Program-made: the position numbers and the translations under genes
From: JBGPYM01 sp041493205
Lineage (GTDB): Bacteria; Bacteroidota; Ignavibacteria; UBA10030; UBA6906
Direction: 5' to 3'
DNA: 9,752 bases
Assembly (NCBI GenBank): GCA_041493205.1
Contig: JBGPYM010000109.1
Coordinates: forward strand, 1 to 9,752
Part shown: piece after piece, positions 6,314 to 9,752 of the stretch
Position numbering within the stretch: the stretch's first letter is position 1
How the letters are laid out: each line of letters begins with the position of its first letter
Notes under the pieces: model-generated
What the model was told of the DNA's origin: nothing
What the model saw: only the letters and a program-made list of their open reading frames with translations
Databases searched by the model: none

Positions 6314-7621
6314 CTATTTCTGTTTGAAGGAGAGGAGGACGGGAGTACCCATGAAGGCGTAATGCGACCGGATCTTGTTCTCCAGATACCGCCGGTAGCC
6401 GTCGTCGATCATTTTGGGCTCGTTGCAGAAGAAGGCAAAGACCGGGGGCTTCGACTTTACCTGGGAAATATACTTGATCTTAATCTCCTTCCCCGACCTG
6501 CTCTTCGGGGGGAGGGCCTTGATATCGGCGCCGAGGATGTCGTTCAATTCGCTGGTGGTGATGCGTTTGTTCTGCTCGACGTCGACGGATTTTACCAGGT
6601 CTATTACTTTGTAGACCCGCTGCCGGGTCAACGCTGAAACAAAAATGACCGGGATGAAATCGTAAATCCGCAGCCGTTCGCGCAGGGCCTTTTCGTACGC
6701 CCGCGCCGTCTGGTCGTCCTTCTCCACAAGGTCCCATTTGTTGACCGCAATGACGGCAGCCCGTTTCCGTTCGACGACCGTCTCGATGACTCTCAGGTCC
6801 TGGTGCTCGAGTCCCTGCGTCGCGTCGAGGAGAACGATGGCAACGTCGCACCGTTCAATGCTCTTGATCGTTCTGACGGCGCTGAAGAATTCAATGCTTT
6901 CGCGGATTTTTCCCTTGCGGCGGAGCCCGGCGGTATCGATCAGGAGAAGCTCCTCGCCGTAATACCGCAGGATCGCATCAACGGGGTCGCGGGTGGTTCC
7001 GGGGATGGGCGTAACGATGTGACGGTCTTCCTGGAGAAGGGCATTGACGAAGGAGGATTTCCCGACGTTCGGCTTCCCGATCACGGCGATTTTCAGCCGG
7101 GGGTCCCTCTCCCCCGAATCCATGGGAGGGATGTCGCGGGTGACGACGTCCAGCATGTCGCCCACCCTTCTGCCGACGAGCGCCGAGACGGGAACGGGGT
7201 CGCCGAGGCCGAGTGAGTAAAAATCGGCAATCGCCGGGGCTGCGGCGTCGCCGTCAACCTTATTGACGACAAGGACGACCTTTTTCTGGGCCTTTCTGAG
7301 GACGGAAGCGATTTCAGCGTCTGCGGGGACATTTCCTGCTTTCGCGTCGACGACGAAAAGCACCAGATCAGCTTCTTCGATGGCGATTCCGGCCTGCTCG
7401 CGGATGGCGGCCTCAATCACATCCTCCGATGCGGGTACGAAGCCGCCGGTGTCAATGACCGTAAAGTACTTGCCCGCCCATTCAGCCGAAGCGTAGTTCC
7501 GGTCGCGTGTCACCCCCGGAAGGTCGTGGACAATCGCATCCCGTTGACCGACGATTCTGTTGAAGAGTGTGGATTTGCCTACGTTGGGACGGCCAACGAT
7601 GGCGACCAGCCAGTGGGACAT
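6314..7621 (-). CDS. der: Ribosome biogenesis GTPase Der (EngA), tandem G domains
   Basis: Essential GTPase assisting maturation of the 50S ribosomal subunit. The 435-residue protein carries two G domains in tandem, diagnostic of Der. Domain 1 has P-loop GRPNVGKST (10-18), DTGG (57-60) and NKVD (120-123). Domain 2 has GKPNVGKSS (182-190), GTTRDPVD (208-215), DTAGL (229-233) and NKWD (294-297). A KH-like C-terminal domain ends with the family signature PPVFAFFCNEP ... YRRYLENKIRSHYAFMGTPVLL. The ATG at 7619-7621 puts the first P-loop at the usual distance; no strong ribosome site is seen before it. It heads the tight der-reductase-upp cluster. Confidence 0.97.
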   Translation of the reverse strand: MSHWLVAIVGRPNVGKSTLFNRIVGQRDAIVHDLPGVTRDRNYASAEWAGKYFTVIDTGGFVPASEDVIEAAIREQAGIAIEEADLVLFVVDAKAGNVPADAEIASVLRKAQKKVVLVVNKVDGDAAAPAIADFYSLGLGDPVPVSALVGRRVGDMLDVVTRDIPPMDSGERDPRLKIAVIGKPNVGKSSFVNALLQEDRHIVTPIPGTTRDPVDAILRYYGEELLLIDTAGLRRKGKIRESIEFFSAVRTIKSIERCDVAIVLLDATQGLEHQDLRVIETVVERKRAAVIAVNKWDLVEKDDQTARAYEKALRERLRIYDFIPVIFVSALTRQRVYKVIDLVKSVDVEQNKRITTSELNDILGADIKALPPKSRSGKEIKIKYISQVKSKPPVFAFFCNEPKMIDDGYRRYLENKIRSHYAFMGTPVLLSFKQK

Positions 7622-7656
7622 GAGTGTGCGAGACGTGAAAAGGTTGGATTCTTATA

Positions 7657-7685
7657 AAAGTACGACAATCGGGGGCGAGTATCAA
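7657..7685 (-). promoter_or_regulatory. Candidate promoter upstream of der
   Basis: In the 107-base gap between the response regulator and der, the minus strand has TTGATA (7680-7685), a 17-base spacer and TACTTT (7657-7662); the -35 is good and the -10 is poor. TACTTTTA also loosely resembles the Bacteroidota TAnnTTTG element. It would give a leader of about 30 bases. No clear terminator for the response-regulator gene is visible in the same gap. Confidence 0.3.
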
Positions 7686-7728
7686 GGCAGGGGGAACGGA
7701 GGACAACAACCGGCTGAATTGCGGTGCT

Positions 7729-8157
7729 TTAGGCCGACTTCGGGAGTGCGAGCATGTGGACCTTGGCGAGCGCTTCGCTCAGCTTTTCGAAACCGGAAGA
7801 CTTGGAAATATATGCGCTCGCCCCTGTCGCAGTGGCGAATGCGATATCTTCCTGATGATTGGATGAGCTGACAACGACGACAGGGATGTCGCGGAGCGAC
7901 TTATCTTCCTTCATCATCTTCAGGACCTGCTTCCCATCGACGCGCGGGATGTTGAGGTCGAGCAGGACGAGTGTTGGCCGCGGTGCCAGAGCGGGGTCCG
8001 CGAATTTGTTCCGGTGATACAGGTAATCGATCGCCTCCTGACCGTCCCGGACGACATGGATATGACCCGGGACCTTGTTCTTCTTCAGAAGGTAGGTCGT
8101 CAACTTCAGGTGCTCGTGGTTATCTTCAACGAGCAGTATGTCAGGGGGATTCGTCAT
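7729..8157 (-). CDS. Single-domain response regulator, Rcp1-like receiver
   Basis: A stand-alone CheY-fold receiver domain of 142 residues with no output domain. Receiver residues are visible: acidic pair Glu11-Asp12 in ILLVEDN, phospho-acceptor Asp67 in VLLDLNIPRVDG, Ser97/Ser98 in VVVVSSSN and Lys119 in AYISKSS. The layout, with a long loop before the phosphorylated Asp (YHRNKFADPALAPRP) and the LLDLNIP and QEDI segments, is that of Rcp1-type regulators, often paired with hybrid or phytochrome-like histidine kinases. Lys119 is followed by Ser, not the usual Pro. No kinase gene lies in the window, so the partner is unknown. The start is the ATG at 8155-8157; the frame is open to an ATG at 8211, but those extra 18 residues precede the first receiver strand without resembling the family. 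Neither start has a good ribosome site. Confidence 0.9.
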   Translation of the reverse strand: MTNPPDILLVEDNHEHLKLTTYLLKKNKVPGHIHVVRDGQEAIDYLYHRNKFADPALAPRPTLVLLDLNIPRVDGKQVLKMMKEDKSLRDIPVVVVSSSNHQEDIAFATATGASAYISKSSGFEKLSEALAKVHMLALPKSA

Positions 8158-8258
8158 TATTAGAATATGTCCGCAAAAAGACACCTGAATGGTAAGTGAA
8201 ATGTTCATCACAGTCTCTGACGTAGATCACATATTCGAGAATTACCACGAGAACCTGG

Positions 8259-8972
8259 TCACAGAAGCACGGAACGTCCGTTCCGGCGGAGCCATCGTTC
8301 GGATTCACTGTAAAAAGGGCAAATCTGGCCCACAATGCGCCAAAACCGGATAGAGTGGTTCAACTGGGAGAGGTGGGCCAGCTCATGGAATATGAGGTAA
8401 TCGGCCACAAAGGGCGGGAGGATCAGGAGCCGCCAGTTGAAACTGAGGTTCCCATGGCGGGAGCAGCTTCCCCAGCGGGTCTTCTGGTTCCGAACGGTGA
8501 CAGTTGCGTAGCTGAATCCGCACCCCTTGTTGAGTTCTTCGACACGGCGCGGTATCAGGTCTTTGGCCCTGGCAAAGTACCACCGGGTGAGCGGTAGCCG
8601 GATGTCGCCCGACCCGCCGAAGGGCAACGAAACGACGAGCTCTCCGTTCGATGACGACACACGGGTCCGGCGGCCTGTCACCCTCACAATTCTCAGCGTG
8701 AGCTCTTCCCCCAGAAGCGGAAGACGCATCCCGTCTTCGAGCGTTGCCAGCGGACCGGAAGATTGATGATGGGCAATGCGTTCGAGTGTCCTCACGATCC
8801 ACGGCGCCTTCCGCTGAAGGACCGATTCCACACCGTGCAGTTTCAGACGCGCGGGAACGATGACTTCGACGCCGCTCGCGTCCCGGATGCGCAGCGAGAG
8901 CCTGCGTGCACGGGCGCTCTGCCGCACCACGTACTGGATGTCGCGCCCCTGCAGCCGGACTGTGCCTGTCAT
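8259..8972 (-). CDS. YgjP-type zinc metallopeptidase (DUF45 / M48-related)
   Basis: Predicted soluble protein of 237 residues. Its C-terminal half carries the whole YgjP/DUF45 signature: VRNQKTRWGSCSRHGNLSFNW (160-180), the zinc-binding HELAHL with His196, Glu197 and His200, NHSIRFW (205-211) supplying the distal ligand region, and the closing WLRRNG. The N-terminal part (about 1-125) is the usual beta-rich region, including the basic segment RQSARARRLSLRIR. The family is a putative zinc peptidase related to SprT/WLM domains; its natural substrate is not established. The ATG at 8970-8972 is used because an in-frame stop lies about 30 bases upstream. There is no signal peptide. It is divergent from the YciO gene with a 62-base gap and is followed by the response regulator after about 100 bases. 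Confidence 0.9.
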   Translation of the reverse strand: MTGTVRLQGRDIQYVVRQSARARRLSLRIRDASGVEVIVPARLKLHGVESVLQRKAPWIVRTLERIAHHQSSGPLATLEDGMRLPLLGEELTLRIVRVTGRRTRVSSSNGELVVSLPFGGSGDIRLPLTRWYFARAKDLIPRRVEELNKGCGFSYATVTVRNQKTRWGSCSRHGNLSFNWRLLILPPFVADYLIFHELAHLSQLNHSIRFWRIVGQICPFYSESERWLRRNGRSVLL

Positions 8973-8982
8973 GCCGTTGCCA

Positions 8983-9011
8983 TTGCCGCTGGAAATCCTT
9001 ACTTAGATACT
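8983..9011 (+). promoter_or_regulatory. Candidate promoter for the YciO-family gene
   Basis: In the 62-base divergent gap, TTGCCG (8983-8988), a 17-base spacer and GATACT (9006-9011) read towards the gene starting at 9035. Each box matches four of six consensus bases, so this is only the best candidate in a short spacer that must hold two divergent promoters. Confidence 0.25.
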
Positions 9012-9034
9012 GTCAGGGAGAAGCAACTCACGCA

Positions 9035-9652
9035 ATGAGAATAGCCATCCATCCGGTGAATCCCGAACCGCGGCTTGTCCGCAAGACGGGAGACATCCTC
9101 CGCGCCGGGGGGATTATCATCTATCCGACGGACACTGTCTACGGCATGGGATGCAGCATTGAGGACAAATCCGCTGTCGAGCGGATTCATCTGATCAAGC
9201 GGCAAAGGTCCGACAAGCCGTTCAGCTTTGTCTGCTCCGACCTGACGCACATCAGCGAATACGCCCGCGTCTCCAATATGGCGTTCAGGACGATGAAGCA
9301 TCTCATCCCCGGTCCGTATACCTTTGTCCTGCCGGCCGCCAGGATGAAACAACTGCCAAAGATACTGATTTCGAAGCGTAAAACCGTCGGGATTCGCGTT
9401 CCAGCCAGCGCGGTCACGCAGGCGATCGTGAAGGAGCTCGGCCACCCGATCCTCAGCACCAGCGTGACCACGGAAGAGGGCGAGTTGTTGAACGACCCGG
9501 ACATGATCGTGAGTTCTTTCAAGAATGTCGTGGACCTGATCATCGACGGCGGGATACTGCATTCGGAGCCGTCCACGGTCATCGATCTGACAGGCGAGGA
9601 GCCGGAGATACTCCGGCAGGGGGCGGGAGCTGCAGCTATTCCGGTGCGGTGA
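9035..9652 (+). CDS. YciO/YrdC/Sua5 family protein (threonylcarbamoyl-AMP synthase-like)
   Basis: Protein of 205 residues with the YrdC fold: GGIIIYPTDTVYGMGCSIED (25-44), the basic nucleotide/bicarbonate-binding stretch IKRQRSDKPFSFVC (54-67), PGPYTFVLPA, KRKTVGIRVPAS and the C-terminal STVIDLTGEEPEILRQGAG. Sua5/TsaC proteins make threonylcarbamoyl-AMP for the t6A modification of tRNA. The start HPVNPEPRLVRK, the IEDK segment and the absence of a Sua5 C-terminal domain match the YciO branch, whose ability to replace TsaC is doubtful, so the enzymatic call is an inference. The ATG at 9035 gives the family N-terminus; the frame is open back to 8906, but that part is Cys/Arg-rich and overlaps the divergent metallopeptidase gene. 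GGGAG lies about 14 bases upstream, rather far. It is the only complete plus-strand gene in the window. Confidence 0.9.
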   Translation: MRIAIHPVNPEPRLVRKTGDILRAGGIIIYPTDTVYGMGCSIEDKSAVERIHLIKRQRSDKPFSFVCSDLTHISEYARVSNMAFRTMKHLIPGPYTFVLPAARMKQLPKILISKRKTVGIRVPASAVTQAIVKELGHPILSTSVTTEEGELLNDPDMIVSSFKNVVDLIIDGGILHSEPSTVIDLTGEEPEILRQGAGAAAIPVR

Positions 9653-9728
9653 TCCCAGGGGCGTGGCGGTACGGATCGAATATCATCCTGACTTCAGAGT
9701 TTGGCGAGAGAATCAGTATGTGACAAAT

Positions 9729-9752
9729 ATGACAAAAAAGGAATATATCACT
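9729..9752 (+). CDS. Possible N-terminus of a gene cut by the window edge (HU/IHF-like start)
   Basis: An ATG at 9729-9731 opens a frame reading MTKKEYIT to the last base. Basic MTK-type starts with a helix-forming segment are common in HU/IHF-family DNA-binding proteins, but eight residues cannot prove this. No Shine-Dalgarno sequence precedes it, and the 20 upstream bases are AT-rich with a repeated ATGACAAA-like unit. The 76 bases between the YciO stop and this ATG hold no clear promoter or terminator. Confidence 0.35.

Noticed and set aside
5042..6637. A 531-codon open frame on the plus strand opposite the reductase and the end of der
   Set aside because: Same cause: it is codon-aligned with the reductase and der, which share a frame. 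No motif, no ribosome site, and the minus-strand proteins are unambiguous.
8158..8258. About 100-base gap between the metallopeptidase and the response regulator, searched for a promoter or small RNA
   Set aside because: Only weak -35/-10 combinations (for example ATTCAG, 17 bases, TATTCT on the minus strand) and no convincing hairpin; not enough to call.
8999..9562. A 187-codon minus-strand frame opposite the YciO-family gene
   Set aside because: No family resemblance and it runs into the divergent promoter gap; the plus-strand protein matches YciO from end to end.
9601..9617. Perfect 7-base inverted repeat GCCGGAG-ATA-CTCCGGC, considered as a terminator
   Set aside because: It lies inside the YciO coding sequence, about 35 bases before the stop, with no T-run after it; chance in GC-rich coding sequence is enough.
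9651..9677. GATCC/GGATC inverted repeat just after the YciO stop, considered as a terminator
   Set aside because: Only five pairs with a 17-base loop and no following T-run.

Overview
The window carries a compact bacterial housekeeping segment. Seven of the genes form a long run read leftwards (minus strand). Gene spacing is tight and codons are GC-rich, with TTA, CTA and TCA nearly absent from several genes. Gene content (bifunctional Rel, Der, Upp, RuvX/YqgF, a monofunctional peptidoglycan glycosyltransferase, an Rcp1-like single-domain response regulator, and a YciO-type protein) suggests a free-living bacterium with a peptidoglycan wall. A member of the Bacteroidota/Ignavibacteria side of the FCB group is my tentative guess. 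It rests on protein flavour and on one promoter that can be read in both the sigma-70 and the Bacteroidota pattern, and no phylogeny could be run.

Layout from right to left along the minus strand. A YgjP-type metallopeptidase (8259-8972) and an Rcp1-like response regulator (7729-8157) stand as separate units with gaps of about 100 bases. Then come der (6314-7621), an FAD-dependent CoA-disulfide-reductase-like enzyme (4958-6310) and upp (4329-4955), separated by only 2-3 bases and so almost certainly one transcript. A strong promoter just beyond upp (TTGACA, 17 bases, TATATT; 4279-4307) starts a second operon: rel (2014-4200), ruvX/yqgF (1579-2010), a GT51 glycosyltransferase (720 to about 1535) and an AlbA_2-domain putative regulator (53-730). 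The members of this operon overlap or nearly touch.

On the plus strand, a YciO/Sua5-family gene (9035-9652) is divergent from the metallopeptidase. Two genes appear only as fragments at the edges: a C-terminus ending at 47 and a possible N-terminus starting at 9729.

Functionally, the two operons group growth-rate functions: ribosome assembly (Der), 16S rRNA maturation (YqgF), the stringent-response alarmone (Rel), pyrimidine salvage (Upp) and cell-wall polymerisation (GT51). I see no mobile element, CRISPR array, RNA gene or clearly new system. The points worth a second look are an unusual RFKN motif in the Rel synthetase domain, an ADTT-repeat tail on the glycosyltransferase, an orphan response regulator lacking the usual Lys-Pro, and the promoter and leader of the rel operon. 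Very long plus-strand reading frames opposite rel-ruvX and opposite the reductase are best explained as codon-usage shadows.
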